Below are positions 25,031 to 33,627 of a stretch of DNA of 64,000 nt, in pieces. The stretch comes from Natronomonas salsuginis (lineage in GTDB: Archaea; Halobacteriota; Halobacteria; Halobacteriales; Haloarculaceae). Location: positions 62,001-126,000 of the forward strand of contig NZ_QKNX01000004.1 in the NCBI RefSeq assembly GCF_005239135.1. Direction: 5' to 3'. The translations under genes were made by a program, and so were the position numbers. Each line of letters opens with the position of its first letter. Positions within the stretch are counted from its first letter, which is position 1. The notes beneath the pieces are model-generated. The model ran no database searches. It was not told the origin of the DNA and was given only the letters and a program-made list of their open reading frames with translations.

Positions 25031-26412
25031 CGTTTCCCGAGCGCGTGCTCGAAGACCCGCTGTGCCCGCTCGTACCCCTCGTTGCGGTCGACGATCGGGT
25101 CGGCGTACTCGGGGGCTAACGACGCCCGTTCCTCCCGAGCGAGCGTCGGCCACTCGATCACTTTCCGCGTCGGCACCCCCTCGAGTTCCGGGACGTACTC
25201 GCGGATGTACGTCGCCCCCTCGTCGTACTTGCTCGCCTGGCTCACGGGGTCGAAGATCCGCACGTCGACGGAGTCGGTGCCGGTGGAGGCGACCCACTGC
25301 CACCCACCGTGGTTCGAAGCATAGTCGTGATCGAGCAACTGGTTCGTGAAGTACCGCGCGCCGCGGCGCCAGTCGATCTGGAGGTGTTTCGTCAGAAAGC
25401 TCGCCACGACCTGCCGCGGGCGGTTGTGGACGTACCCCTCCCGGTTCAGTTGCCGCATGCCGGCGTCGACGAGCGGGTACCCGGTCTCGCCGCGGGTCCA
25501 CGCCTCGAAGGCCGCGTCGTCGTCGCGCCACTCGATGTCGTTCGGGAACGACTTGTAGTTCGACACCGCGAGATCCGGGTTGTAGTACAGCAGGTGATAC
25601 ATCTGCTCGCGCCAGGACAGTTCGTATCTGTACTTGTCGACGTTCCGGCGCTCGCTGCCGTGGACGGCATCGTAGACGTCGCTCGCGGTCGCCCACACCT
25701 CCCGGATCCCGATGGCCCCGGTCGCGAGGTACGGCGACAGTCGCGAGACGGCGTGGGTCGGCTCCTCGACGGCCGCCCGCAGGTCGTCCCGGGTGTCGTT
25801 GTACGAGGTGATCCCGTGGTCGACGAACGTATCGAGGCGGTCGCGGGCGCCGCGGTAGCCGGCCGCCGGCAACTCGACTTCGACTTCCGGCTCCGGGACC
25901 GTCTTCCCGTCGCTGACCGCCGCGAGGGCCTCGGCGTCGGGTTCGGCGTACGGCCCCCGCTTCGGGACCGCCTCCCAGTCGCCGTGGAACTGGCTGTGGT
26001 TCGGGTAGGACCGCTCTAGTTCCTCGGGGCCGACCAACACGAGGTCCGTCCGCACGTCGGTCCTAACGCCCTCGGCCCCGAGCGCGTCCTCGACGGCCCG
26101 CTGTCGGTTCCGCCGCGCCGCGCGGTAGTGCGTGTTGTAGAAGACGGTGTCAACGTCGTACTCCGCCGCGAGGTCGACGAGGACCTCGTCGGGGTCGCCC
26201 GCCCGGACGAGGAGGTCGCTGTCGAGTTCGCGGTAGCGGCGTTCGAGCGCCTTGACGTGTCGGAGGTACAACGCCCGCTGTCTGGCCCCCATCGTCTTCA
26301 GGAGGCCGCTGTCGTACACGAACACCGGAACGACCGTTCCCGCCCGCGCGGCGGCCGCGAGCCCGGCGTTGTCGCGCGTTCTCAGGTCCCGGCGGTGCCA
26401 AAACAACTGCAT
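25027..26412 (-). CDS. phr: Deoxyribodipyrimidine photolyase (CPD, class I-like)
   Basis: A 461-residue photolyase/cryptochrome. The N-terminal DNA-photolyase domain starts MQLFWHRRDLRTRDNAGLAA and the C-terminal FAD domain has SRLSPYLATGAIGIREVW, WREQMYHLLYYNP, TGYPLVDAGMRQLNREGYVH, NRPRQVVASFLTKHLQIDWR and DYASNHGGWQWVASTGTD. These match the flavin and lesion contacts of light-dependent pyrimidine dimer repair. Photolyases are important in haloarchaea because they live under strong sunlight. It is coupled to the small gene that follows. The antenna chromophore cannot be told from sequence. Confidence 0.95.
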   Translation of the reverse strand: MQLFWHRRDLRTRDNAGLAAAARAGTVVPVFVYDSGLLKTMGARQRALYLRHVKALERRYRELDSDLLVRAGDPDEVLVDLAAEYDVDTVFYNTHYRAARRNRQRAVEDALGAEGVRTDVRTDLVLVGPEELERSYPNHSQFHGDWEAVPKRGPYAEPDAEALAAVSDGKTVPEPEVEVELPAAGYRGARDRLDTFVDHGITSYNDTRDDLRAAVEEPTHAVSRLSPYLATGAIGIREVWATASDVYDAVHGSERRNVDKYRYELSWREQMYHLLYYNPDLAVSNYKSFPNDIEWRDDDAAFEAWTRGETGYPLVDAGMRQLNREGYVHNRPRQVVASFLTKHLQIDWRRGARYFTNQLLDHDYASNHGGWQWVASTGTDSVDVRIFDPVSQASKYDEGATYIREYVPELEGVPTRKVIEWPTLAREERASLAPEYADPIVDRNEGYERAQRVFEHALGKR

Positions 26413-26459
26413 ACGATCCGTTCGTCCGGCGGCGGCTAAGGCCTTCGGCAGGCGGCAGC

Positions 26460-26963
26460 CTACGTTTCCCGGAGGTCGTACTCGTACTCGTACTCCTCGT
26501 GGGTCGCCCCGACGATCTCGGCGTCCGCCCGCCGCCCCCGCCGGAATCCGACCGCCTCGAAGAAGCCGATCCCGATCGCGTTGTCGCCGAGGACGCCGCA
26601 GGTGATCCGGTCGACGCCCGCCTCACGGGCCCACTCGGTGACCCGATCGAGGAGCGCCGAGCCGATCCCCTCGCCCCAGCGGTCCGGGTGGACGTACAGC
26701 GTGTGGAGTTCGACCTCGTCGGCCCACGTCTGTTCGGCGCTCGCGAACCCGACGACCGCCCCGTCGACTTCGGCGACGTAGAACGCGATCGCGTCGTGGT
26801 CGATCCCCGCCTCGATGAGTTCGGGGTCGTAGTACTCCACCAGGGCCGCCGCGATCGTCGAGGGGTCGAGCGCCCCGCCGTAGGCGGCGTACCACGCGGC
26901 CTCGGCCACATCGAGTATAGCACCCACGTCGTCGTCGGCCGCCTCCCGAACGCGGACCGTCAT
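26460..26963 (-). CDS. GNAT family N-acetyltransferase
   Basis: A 167-residue Gcn5-related acetyltransferase. VREAADDDVGAILDVAEAAW opens the fold and LHTLYVHPDRWGEGIGSALL carries the acetyl-CoA pyrophosphate loop (R-x-x-G-x-G/A type). Later, GDNAIGIGFFEAVGFRRGRR is the usual C-terminal signature. It acetylates an amine; the substrate is unknown. Its ATG overlaps the stop of the phosphoesterase gene upstream by 4 nt (ATGA), so the two are co-transcribed. Confidence 0.9.
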   Translation of the reverse strand: MTVRVREAADDDVGAILDVAEAAWYAAYGGALDPSTIAAALVEYYDPELIEAGIDHDAIAFYVAEVDGAVVGFASAEQTWADEVELHTLYVHPDRWGEGIGSALLDRVTEWAREAGVDRITCGVLGDNAIGIGFFEAVGFRRGRRADAEIVGATHEEYEYEYDLRET

Positions 26964-27469
26964 TCGCCGTCGATCTCGTGGAAGACGACCGTGTCCCCGT
27001 CCGTCTCGATCACCGCGACCGTGCGGCTGTCCTCGGGCACGGTCGGAAAGTGCGCGCCCGGATTGACGACGATCGTATCGCCGACCGCCCGCTGTTCGCG
27101 GACGTGCCAGTGGCCGTGACAGACGTAGTCGTACTCCCCGGTCGCCGCGAGCGCCTCGATCACCGGCTTCTGCTCGCCGTGGAGGATCGCGAACGATCGC
27201 CCATCGAACGTCAACTCCGCGAACCGGCCGTGGAGCGTCCCGCCGTCGAGGGCGTCGAAGGCGTCGACGAGGCCCTCGCGCTCGCCGTCGTTGTTGCCGC
27301 GGACGGCGTGGACCTCGAGCCCCTCGCGGTCGAGAAACGGGACGAGCGGCGGCGCGATGAAGTCACCGCAGTGGCACACCGTCTCGACCCCCTCGCGCTC
27401 GAAGCGATCCATCGCGGCCGCCGTCGCCGCCACGTTGTCGTGCGTATCGGAGATGACGCCGATTTTCAT
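26960..27469 (-). CDS. YfcE/MJ0936-type metallophosphoesterase
   Basis: A 169-residue calcineurin-like phosphoesterase of the small archaeal type. MKIGVISDTHDN and CHCGDFIAP supply the first metal ligands, VRGNNDGE the GNxD/E motif, ILHGEQ and CHGHWHVRE the histidines of the second metal site. MJ0936-like enzymes are Mn/Ni phosphodiesterases with broad activity. The start at 27469 is chosen since the family begins directly at this strand; the frame extends upstream only into the promoter region. It is transcribed together with the GNAT gene. Confidence 0.92.
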   Translation of the reverse strand: MKIGVISDTHDNVAATAAAMDRFEREGVETVCHCGDFIAPPLVPFLDREGLEVHAVRGNNDGEREGLVDAFDALDGGTLHGRFAELTFDGRSFAILHGEQKPVIEALAATGEYDYVCHGHWHVREQRAVGDTIVVNPGAHFPTVPEDSRTVAVIETDGDTVVFHEIDGE

Positions 27470-27554
27470 GTGTGGTGGTACGGGCGTCGTCGAAAAGAAG
27501 CCTCGGTGTCTGCCGGACGCCGGGACTTTTGCCCTCTCGATCCCTCTGAAGCGT

Positions 27555-27947
27555 ATGCCCGAACGGAACGTCCTCGGCGAGGAACTGAAACCCTGTAGTA
27601 CCGATCCGCTCACCGGCTTCGAACGCGATGGCTGCTGTGGCACTCACCCCGATGACCGGGGACGACACGAACTCTGTGCGGTGCTGACGGAGGAGTTCCT
27701 CCAGTTCAGCCGGACGCGGGGGAACGATCTCATCACGCCGCGGCCCGAACTGCAGTTCCCGGGCCTCGATCCGGGCGATCGGTGGTGTCTCTGTCTCGGG
27801 CGGTGGCTCGAAGCGCTCGAGGCCACGCGTGGGCAGCGACTCGCAGAAACCACGGTTCCGTCGGTCGTCCTCGAGGCGACGAACGAGTCCGTGCTGGACG
27901 CGGTCGACCGAGAGACGCTCGAACTGCACGCGTACGACCCGACGTGA
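27555..27947 (+). CDS. DUF2237 family protein
   Basis: 130 residues (MPERNVLGEELKPCSTDPLT, GFERDGCCGTHPDDRGRHEL, LCAVLTEEFLQFSRTRGNDL). NVLG.L..C...P.TGF.RDG.C......D.G.H..CA..T..FL.F....GNDL and the later DRWCLC match DUF2237, small proteins of unknown function found in bacteria and archaea. Several conserved cysteines could bind a metal. It is divergent from the phosphoesterase gene and convergent with the NCS2 permease gene. Confidence 0.88.
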   Translation: MPERNVLGEELKPCSTDPLTGFERDGCCGTHPDDRGRHELCAVLTEEFLQFSRTRGNDLITPRPELQFPGLDPGDRWCLCLGRWLEALEATRGQRLAETTVPSVVLEATNESVLDAVDRETLELHAYDPT

Positions 27948-27969
27948 CGAATCGGAAAACTGCTCGGCG

Positions 27970-29418
27970 TCAGAACGCGACGAACCCGCCGTCCGCGAGG
28001 AAAAAGAGGACGTAGTAGCCGACGAGCGCGAGCGCCAACAGCCACTGGCCGGGCGTGACCTCCCGACCCCGGCCGACCGCGACGTTGACCAGCGGGTAGC
28101 TGAGGATCCCGGCGGCGAGCCCGTTCGCGATCGAGGCCGTCAGCGGCATCACGGTGATGGTGAGCGCGGCCGGGATGGCCCAGGCCGGATCGTTCCAATT
28201 GACGTCGGCGACTCCCTGCAGCATGATGATCCCGACGATGACGAGTGCGATGTAGGTCGCATACAGCGGGAGTAGGCTGATGAGCGGCACCACGGCGAGC
28301 GAGAGGAGAAAGAGGAGTCCGACGACGAGCGCGGTGAAGCCGGTCCGGCCGCCCTCCTCGACACCAGTCGACGACTCGATGTACGTCGTCACCGTCGAGG
28401 TGCCCATCATCGCGCCGACGGTCGTCCCGATCGCGTCGGCCATGAGCGGTTTGTCCATCTCCGGGAGGTCGCCGTCCTCGTCGAGAAACCCCGCGATGCC
28501 GGAGACGCCGATCAGCGTCCCGGCGGTGTCGAAGAAGTCGACGACGAAGAAAGTGAACACGACGAGCAAAAAGACGAGCGGTTCGTCGGCGATCTGGCCG
28601 AGCCCCTGGACGAACCCCTCGACGAGCGGGAGGAAGTTGTACTGCACGTCCGTGAGGAACGCCACGAAGCCGACGTCCTGAATGACGCCGACGGTGTTCG
28701 GCGGCGCGAAGGTCGTCTGCTGGCCGGGCACGAACAGCGCGATGAGCCAGCCAACGACCGCCGTCGAGAGGATCCCGATGACGATCGACCCCGTGACGCC
28801 GCGGGCGTACAGGAACAGAGTCAATGCGAGGCCGGCGACGGCGACGATCGCCGTCGGATCGAGGAAGAAGTTACCCAACTGGACGAGCGTCCCGTCCGGG
28901 TACTCGACGATGACGCCCATCTCCTGCAGTCCGAGAAACAGCAAGAACACACCGATACCGGCACCGACCGCGAACTTGACCGGCTCGGGAAACAGCTCGA
29001 TGACGTAGCGGCGCGCGCCGACGGCGCTCAGGATGATGAACAGTATCCCCTCGACGAACACGGCGGCCAGCGCGACCTGCCAGGGGACGCCCAGCCCGAG
29101 GACGACGGTGAACGCGAAGAAGGCGTTGAGCCCCATCCCTGGGGCGAGCCCGAACGGCCGCTTCGCGTACAGCGCCATCACGGCGATCCCGGCCACGGAG
29201 GCGAGGATCGTCACGACCGCGAGCATCTGGAGCACCTGCGCCTCGCCCATCCCCGCCGGCGGATCCGTCATGATCGCCGGCGTGAGGATCACCGGATTGA
29301 CGACGATGATGTACGCCATCGCGAGGAACGTCGTCGCGCCGGCTAGCGTCTCCGTTCGGAAGTCCGTGTCGCACGCCTCGAAGTCGAAGTAGTCAGCCAG
29401 TGAGTCAGCTACGCCCAT
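27970..29418 (-). CDS. NCS2 family permease (AzgA/PbuG-like purine uptake)
   Basis: A 482-residue transporter with about 14 hydrophobic helices. ETLAGATTFLAMAYIIVVNP is typical of the AzgA-like (guanine/hypoxanthine/adenine:H+ symport) branch, with GMGLNAFFAFTVV and a later TFFVVDFFDTAGTLIGVSG as substrate and proton-coupling segments. It probably imports purine bases. The next gene upstream on the same strand encodes an HTH-phosphoribosyltransferase, which fits uptake followed by salvage and regulation. A TATA box TTTTATAT lies about 35 nt before the ATG, giving a short leader. Confidence 0.92.
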   Translation of the reverse strand: MGVADSLADYFDFEACDTDFRTETLAGATTFLAMAYIIVVNPVILTPAIMTDPPAGMGEAQVLQMLAVVTILASVAGIAVMALYAKRPFGLAPGMGLNAFFAFTVVLGLGVPWQVALAAVFVEGILFIILSAVGARRYVIELFPEPVKFAVGAGIGVFLLFLGLQEMGVIVEYPDGTLVQLGNFFLDPTAIVAVAGLALTLFLYARGVTGSIVIGILSTAVVGWLIALFVPGQQTTFAPPNTVGVIQDVGFVAFLTDVQYNFLPLVEGFVQGLGQIADEPLVFLLVVFTFFVVDFFDTAGTLIGVSGIAGFLDEDGDLPEMDKPLMADAIGTTVGAMMGTSTVTTYIESSTGVEEGGRTGFTALVVGLLFLLSLAVVPLISLLPLYATYIALVIVGIIMLQGVADVNWNDPAWAIPAALTITVMPLTASIANGLAAGILSYPLVNVAVGRGREVTPGQWLLALALVGYYVLFFLADGGFVAF

Positions 29419-29450
29419 ATTTCACGTTTGAGCACACCGTCGGAGGCGGA

Positions 29451-29459
29451 TATAAAAGT
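29451..29459 (-). promoter_or_regulatory. TATA box of the NCS2 permease gene
   Basis: On the minus strand ACTTTTATAT ends about 33 nt upstream of the permease ATG at 29418. A second AT-rich block, with ATATTTTTACG on the minus strand, lies just upstream of it and would be where a regulator could bind. The spacing predicts a leader of under 10 nt. Confidence 0.5.
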
Positions 29460-29507
29460 TTTCGTCAGACGAGCGTAAAAATATACACGTTCGTGGATGC
29501 CGTGGTG

Positions 29508-30221
29508 CTATCCGAGTTTGACGAGTGCGTCGACCGGCGCGTCGGTGCGCGAGCGCGCGCGTTCGATTCCCTCGTCGCCGACCGCGATGAGCGCGAACAC
29601 GCCGCCTACCTCAGCGTCGGCCGCGGCGGCGATCTCGAGGAGGAGTTCTTGGGTCTCCCCCGATCGGATCAGGTCGTCGACGACCAACACGGAATCGCCC
29701 GCTGAGATCGCGTTCGCCGGCAGGTAGTAGTCGATCTCGATACCCGAGGAGAGACGCTGTCGAACCTCGATGAACTCATCGACGGCCGTCTCTCTCGACT
29801 TCTTCGCGTAGGCGCATCGTGCGCCGAAGTGTCTGGCCATCGCTGCCGCCAGCGTGATCCCGTCGGTCGCCGCCGTCAACACGATGTCCGGTGGTTCGAT
29901 GGCCAGCAGCTCGGCGGCGACGGGCGGGACGAGCGACAACAGCGCCTGATCGAAGACCAGCCGGGAGTTGTCGACGTACCCCTCCTCGTCGACGACGATG
30001 CGGGCGTCGAGTTCGTCCATCAGGAGCTCGGCCCCGACGTCGGCGACGATCTCGCGGGCGCGACGCTCGCCCGGCAGGACGTGCCCGTTCACGTAGCGAT
30101 TCAGATCGCCCGCCGGCAGGCCCGTCTCGGCGGCGAGTTCCTCGTAGGTGTGCGTCTCCTTCAGCGTCCGCAACACGTCGACCGCGCGCAACTGGAGGGC
30201 CGCCTTCTCCGAACGGTTCAT
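29508..30221 (-). CDS. HTH-phosphoribosyltransferase fusion (purine salvage or regulator)
   Basis: A 237-residue two-domain protein. Residues ~15-45 (LRTLKETHTYEELAAETGLP then AGDLNRYVNGH) form a helix-turn-helix, and the rest is a type I phosphoribosyltransferase with the PRPP motif SVLVVDDLIRSGET. The fusion resembles archaeal GfcR-type and bacterial PurR-type regulators, where a PRTase domain senses PRPP or purines and the HTH binds DNA. It precedes the purine permease on the same strand with an 89-bp gap, so it may control or accompany it. Catalytic salvage activity remains possible. Confidence 0.85.
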   Translation of the reverse strand: MNRSEKAALQLRAVDVLRTLKETHTYEELAAETGLPAGDLNRYVNGHVLPGERRAREIVADVGAELLMDELDARIVVDEEGYVDNSRLVFDQALLSLVPPVAAELLAIEPPDIVLTAATDGITLAAAMARHFGARCAYAKKSRETAVDEFIEVRQRLSSGIEIDYYLPANAISAGDSVLVVDDLIRSGETQELLLEIAAAADAEVGGVFALIAVGDEGIERARSRTDAPVDALVKLG

Positions 30222-30297
30222 ACGTTCCAGTGGGTTACCGCACGTGCTTGAATACTTTGGTGTCGATCGACGACTGGATAAGCACTAAATTGTGTAT

Positions 30298-30825
30298 CTA
30301 TCGGTCTCGATCGGCCAGCAGTTCCGTCGCCGTCAACAGCGACTCCAGTTCGATGTCGCGTTCGGCGAGGTTCTCGCGAGCGCCCTCCTCGCGGTCGACG
30401 ACGACGAGCACGCGCTCGACGACCGCGCCCGCATCCCGGAGCGCCTCGACGGCGTCGATGGCGCTTTGACCCGTCGTGGCGATGTCCTCGAGGACGGCGA
30501 CCTCCTCACCGGCCTCGAACTCGCCCTCGATTCGGTTGCCCGTGCCATACTCCTTGGCCTGCTTTCTGACGATGACGTAGGGGCGATCCGTCTCGACGGC
30601 CGTCGCCGCCACCAGCGGCACCGCACCCAGTGCGACGCCGGCGAGTCGCTCGTCACCGATCCGGTCGGCGAAGGCCGCGGCGATGAGCCGCAGACAGCGC
30701 GGATCCGTCTCGAAGACGTACTTGTCGACGTAGTAATCGGACGTCCCGCCGTGTGAGAGCTCGAAATCGCCGAACTTCACCGCCTCGGCGTCGCGGAGCG
30801 CGTCGATGAGTTCCCGGTTGACCAT
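30298..30825 (-). CDS. pyrE: Orotate phosphoribosyltransferase
   Basis: A 175-residue type I PRTase. [20 protein letters not shown] then [18 protein letters not shown] is the orotate-specific N-terminus, and [20 protein letters not shown] the PRPP-binding motif. [20 protein letters not shown] contains the conserved flexible-loop lysine region. It converts orotate and PRPP to OMP in de novo pyrimidine synthesis. It is on the same strand as and upstream of the HTH-PRTase gene (76 bp apart) and follows aIF1A. Confidence 0.95.
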   Translation of the reverse strand: MVNRELIDALRDAEAVKFGDFELSHGGTSDYYVDKYVFETDPRCLRLIAAAFADRIGDERLAGVALGAVPLVAATAVETDRPYVIVRKQAKEYGTGNRIEGEFEAGEEVAVLEDIATTGQSAIDAVEALRDAGAVVERVLVVVDREEGARENLAERDIELESLLTATELLADRDR

Positions 30826-30891
30826 ACCGGACTCTCACCCGTCGGGGGCAAAAACGGCGCGGAATCGAGCCGCCGGCCAAACCGCGCGGCG

Positions 30892-31179
30892 CTAGCCCGT
30901 GATGTGGCCTTCCTGGCGGAGTTGGTCGGCTTCCTGTTTCTCGTATCGCCAGACGACGTCGGCTTTCTCGTCCTGCCAGTCCCACGGTTCGACGAGGACG
31001 ACATCGTCCTCGCGGATCCAGATGCGCTTTTGCATCCGACCCGGAATCCGCGCGGTCCGCTCAGTGCCGTCCATACACCTGACCTTCACCCGGTTCGCAC
31101 CGAGCATGTTCGTGACGACGGCGAACACCTCGTCGCCCTCGGGCATTCGGAGGTTCTTTCGTCCCTCGTTGTCGCTCAT
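30892..31179 (-). CDS. eif1A: Translation initiation factor aIF1A
   Basis: A 95-residue OB-fold protein: [40 protein letters not shown] and [20 protein letters not shown] are the conserved strands of eIF1A. It binds the A-site region of the small ribosomal subunit during initiation and helps scanning and subunit joining. The C-terminal tail seen in eukaryotes is absent, as usual in archaea. On the minus strand GGATTAAAAGG lies about 25-30 nt before the ATG, so the mRNA is probably leaderless or nearly so. Confidence 0.97.
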   Translation of the reverse strand: MSDNEGRKNLRMPEGDEVFAVVTNMLGANRVKVRCMDGTERTARIPGRMQKRIWIREDDVVLVEPWDWQDEKADVVWRYEKQEADQLRQEGHITG

Positions 31180-31323
31180 ACTCGTCGGTTGGATAGCTGG
31201 CCTTTTAATCCTTTATCGCCCCGCTAGGTGGGGTACGCGGCCGCTCGGCCGCCCGAAAGCGACACACGGCACGGCTGCGGTGTGGCAAGCGTTATACCGG
31301 TCGGTCGAGTGTGTCCCGGTATC

Positions 31324-32397
31324 ATGTCGATGCGCGCGGTCGTCTTTGAGGAGGTCGGCGAACCGATGGCGGTACAGGAGATCGAACGTCCCGAACCGGG
31401 CCCCGACGAGGTCGTCGTCGAGACGGAGGCCTGCGGCATCTGCCGCTCCGACTGGCACGCCTGGCAGGGCGACTGGGACTGGGTCGGCGTCGCGCCGACG
31501 CCGGGGCTCGTCTTCGGCCACGAACCCGTCGGGACCGTCACATCCGTCGGCGAGGACGTCGAGACGCTCGCGGTCGGCGACCGGGTCTGCGTGCCGTTCA
31601 ACCTCAGCGACGGCACCTGCCGGTACTGCAAACAGGGCAGAGCGAACATCTGCGAGCGCGTCGTCCCCCTCGGATTCGTCCCGTTCCAGCAGGGCGCGTT
31701 CGCCGAGGAGTTCCCCGTTCGGAACGCCGACCACAACGCGGTCAAACTCCCCGACGGCGTCGATCCGGTCGACGTCGCCGGCCTCGGCTGCCGATTCGCG
31801 ACCGCCTTCCACGGGCTCGTCCACCGCGTCGACGTCACGCCCGGCGATTGGGTCGCCGTCCACGGCTGCGGTGGCGTCGGCCTCTCGGCGGTCCACATCG
31901 CGGACGCCCTCGGCGCGAACGTCGTCGCCGTCGATCTGTCGACGGACAAACTCGAGAAGGCCGTCGAACTCGGCGCGGACGCGACGGTCGACGTGCGCGA
32001 GGTCGACGACGTGCCCGTCGCCATAAAAAAGGAGACGCCCGGTCGCCGCGGCGCGCAGGTCAGCGTCGACGCGCTGGGCGTCGCCGAGACGTGTCGAAAC
32101 TCCGTCAAGTCTCTGTGCAAGGGCGGCCAGAACCTCCAGATCGGGCTCACGACGAGCGAGGAGGAGGGCGAGGTGTCGCTCCCCGTTGACTCGATCGTCA
32201 TGGACGAGCGGGAGTTCGTCGGCTCGTTCGGCATGCCGCCCCACGAGTACGAGGAGATCTTCTCGATGATGGAGCAGGGGAAGATCGATCCCGGCAAGAT
32301 CGTCTCGAAGACCGTCTCGCTCGAGGAGGTCCCCGAAGTCATCGCCTCGATGGACGACTACGAGACGGTTGGCATCCCGGTCTGCGACGAGTTCTGA
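31324..32397 (+). CDS. Zinc-dependent medium-chain alcohol dehydrogenase
   Basis: A 357-residue MDR enzyme. ACGICRSDWHAWQG and GHEPVG hold catalytic zinc ligands (Cys and His-Glu), and GCGGVGLSAVHIADALGANV is the NAD(P) Rossmann motif. The structural zinc loop DGTCRYCKQGRANIC shows three cysteines where the family usually has four, so the structural zinc site may be altered. It oxidises an alcohol or reduces an aldehyde; substrate unknown. The ATG at 31324 is preferred over upstream frame extension because MSMRAVVFEEVGEP is the normal family start. Confidence 0.9.
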   Translation: MSMRAVVFEEVGEPMAVQEIERPEPGPDEVVVETEACGICRSDWHAWQGDWDWVGVAPTPGLVFGHEPVGTVTSVGEDVETLAVGDRVCVPFNLSDGTCRYCKQGRANICERVVPLGFVPFQQGAFAEEFPVRNADHNAVKLPDGVDPVDVAGLGCRFATAFHGLVHRVDVTPGDWVAVHGCGGVGLSAVHIADALGANVVAVDLSTDKLEKAVELGADATVDVREVDDVPVAIKKETPGRRGAQVSVDALGVAETCRNSVKSLCKGGQNLQIGLTTSEEEGEVSLPVDSIVMDEREFVGSFGMPPHEYEEIFSMMEQGKIDPGKIVSKTVSLEEVPEVIASMDDYETVGIPVCDEF

Positions 32398-32450
32398 GCA
32401 CGTCGAATCGTTTCACCGGATTTAATCGCCCCGTCCCGAAATCACCGCGC

Positions 32451-32657
32451 ATGGACACCGCCGAACTGCGCGAGACGCTCGGTGACACGGGCATCGCGGG
32501 AGCCGTCCTGTTGCTCGTCGGCCTGCTGATCGTGGGTCGCGAAAACCGCCGCGCCGGCCTCGGGGCCGCCGCCGTCGTCGCCGGACTCGGACTGATCGGA
32601 CACGGGATCGTCGGCTCCTTCCTGGCGTCGATGGGGATGAGCTACGACGATCTGTGA
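32451..32657 (+). CDS. Small two-helix membrane protein
   Basis: 68 residues (MDTAELRETLGDTGIAGAVL, LLVGLLIVGRENRRAGLGAA, AVVAGLGLIGHGIVGSFLAS) with two transmembrane helices joined by a short basic loop. No motif is recognised. It begins 53 nt after the alcohol dehydrogenase and is followed by an AT-rich gap and a convergent small membrane gene. It looks like a conserved small haloarchaeal membrane protein of unknown role. Confidence 0.7.
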   Translation: MDTAELRETLGDTGIAGAVLLLVGLLIVGRENRRAGLGAAAVVAGLGLIGHGIVGSFLASMGMSYDDL

Positions 32658-32756
32658 GCGGTCGGCTCGCGACGTATTTAAATAATCGCGTGGGGGGAGG
32701 AGCGCTCGGTATTTATATACTGCACTCGGATTCGAACGGCGATTTTCGGCGCGGTG

Positions 32757-32777
32757 GTTTATAAATAGTTTATAAAC
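32757..32777. repeat. Inverted repeat of two TATA-like sequences between convergent genes
   Basis: GTTTATAAA (32757-32765) and TTTATAAAC (32769-32777) are exact inverted copies separated by TAG. Each contains the self-complementary TTTATAAA. It sits in the 193-bp AT-rich gap between two convergent genes, where promoters are not expected. Other TATA-like sequences nearby are ATTTAAATAA (about 32678) and ATTTATATAC (about 32711). Confidence 0.55.
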
Positions 32778-32850
32778 GATCGCGGGTGGTTGATAAACTC
32801 CTCCTCGCAATCTATCTGACAGCGTTCGTCGGGATATCTATAAGTGGCTC

Positions 32851-33084
32851 TCACTCCCGCTGCCAGATGTACACCGCGAGGGCGACGAAGCCGCCGAAGA
32901 ACGTAGTGACCGTCAGCCCGCCGACCGCCAGCGCCCACAGGGCGGCGTTGTCGTCACCTCGCCCCTCGGCGTCCTTGTACGTCCAGTACGCGAGCACGAA
33001 CGGCAACACGACGAGGAGCGCGAAGATGAGCAGGAGGATCAACAGCTCGGGACCACCCGGTACACCGAATTGGAGGGGCGACAT
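32851..33084 (-). CDS. Small two-helix membrane protein
   Basis: 77 residues (MSPLQFGVPGGPELLILLLI, FALLVVLPFVLAYWTYKDAE, then NAALWALAVGGLTVTTFFGG). PGGPELLILLLI followed by a WTYKDAEGRGDDN loop and a second helix is a pattern common to small haloarchaeal membrane proteins (SdpI/PLDc_N-like arrangement). No function is proposed. A much longer open frame continues upstream antisense to CetZ and is rejected. The gene is convergent with 32451-32657. Confidence 0.75.
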   Translation of the reverse strand: MSPLQFGVPGGPELLILLLIFALLVVLPFVLAYWTYKDAEGRGDDNAALWALAVGGLTVTTFFGGFVALAVYIWQRE

Positions 33085-33161
33085 GCGTCCGATTTCACCC
33101 GCCAGAAAAATAAACCCTCCCGCGCCGAAGCGACTTTCCCCGCGGCGACCCTCCAGCCGGT

Positions 33162-33494
33162 ATGGAGCAACCGAAACCCGCAGAAGGGTGGCCCGACAGA
33201 CCGCTCTCGGAGGACGAGGCTGCGGACCGTCTCGGCGAGAACGGCCGCGCGGTCTGGGTGATGGACGCCGACAGCGCTGTCCGGTCCGCGACCGTTCCGC
33301 CGGACGCGCCCGAGGATCCCGTCGTCGATCTCGTCGTCGAAACCGACGAGGCCTTCGAGATGTACAGCTACTCGCGGGGTCGGTGGATGGACTACGGAAC
33401 CCAGCGGAAAGACGACGACGAAGCGCCGTCGATGGCCGGCACGCTCGCGAGCTATCGGGTCCTCGTCGGCGAGAGCGACCTCGATCTCGACTAG
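33162..33494 (+). CDS. Conserved hypothetical protein
   Basis: 110 residues (MEQPKPAEGWPDRPLSEDEA, ADRLGENGRAVWVMDADSAV, then DLVVETDEAFEMYSYSRGRW). It is acidic, soluble and has no obvious motif. It is divergent from the small membrane gene and lies 133 bp upstream of CetZ on the same strand. Composition and codon bias look like a genuine haloarchaeal gene; no function is visible. Confidence 0.7.
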   Translation: MEQPKPAEGWPDRPLSEDEAADRLGENGRAVWVMDADSAVRSATVPPDAPEDPVVDLVVETDEAFEMYSYSRGRWMDYGTQRKDDDEAPSMAGTLASYRVLVGESDLDLD

Positions 33495-33627
33495 CGCTCG
33501 TTTCACTCACCCGAAGATTGAATATTACGCCGTCGGTCTTGTTTAACATGTTGCCCTCCATTGCAGGTCGAACCGCGACGGAACCGTTCGATGTCGAGCC
33601 CCGACCGGACGGTCGGGGGGGTACGCG

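Noticed and set aside
24698-25696. A 332-codon frame over photolyase ending in the small downstream gene
   Set aside because: Only the last 110 codons are coding; the earlier part is an off-frame of the photolyase gene.
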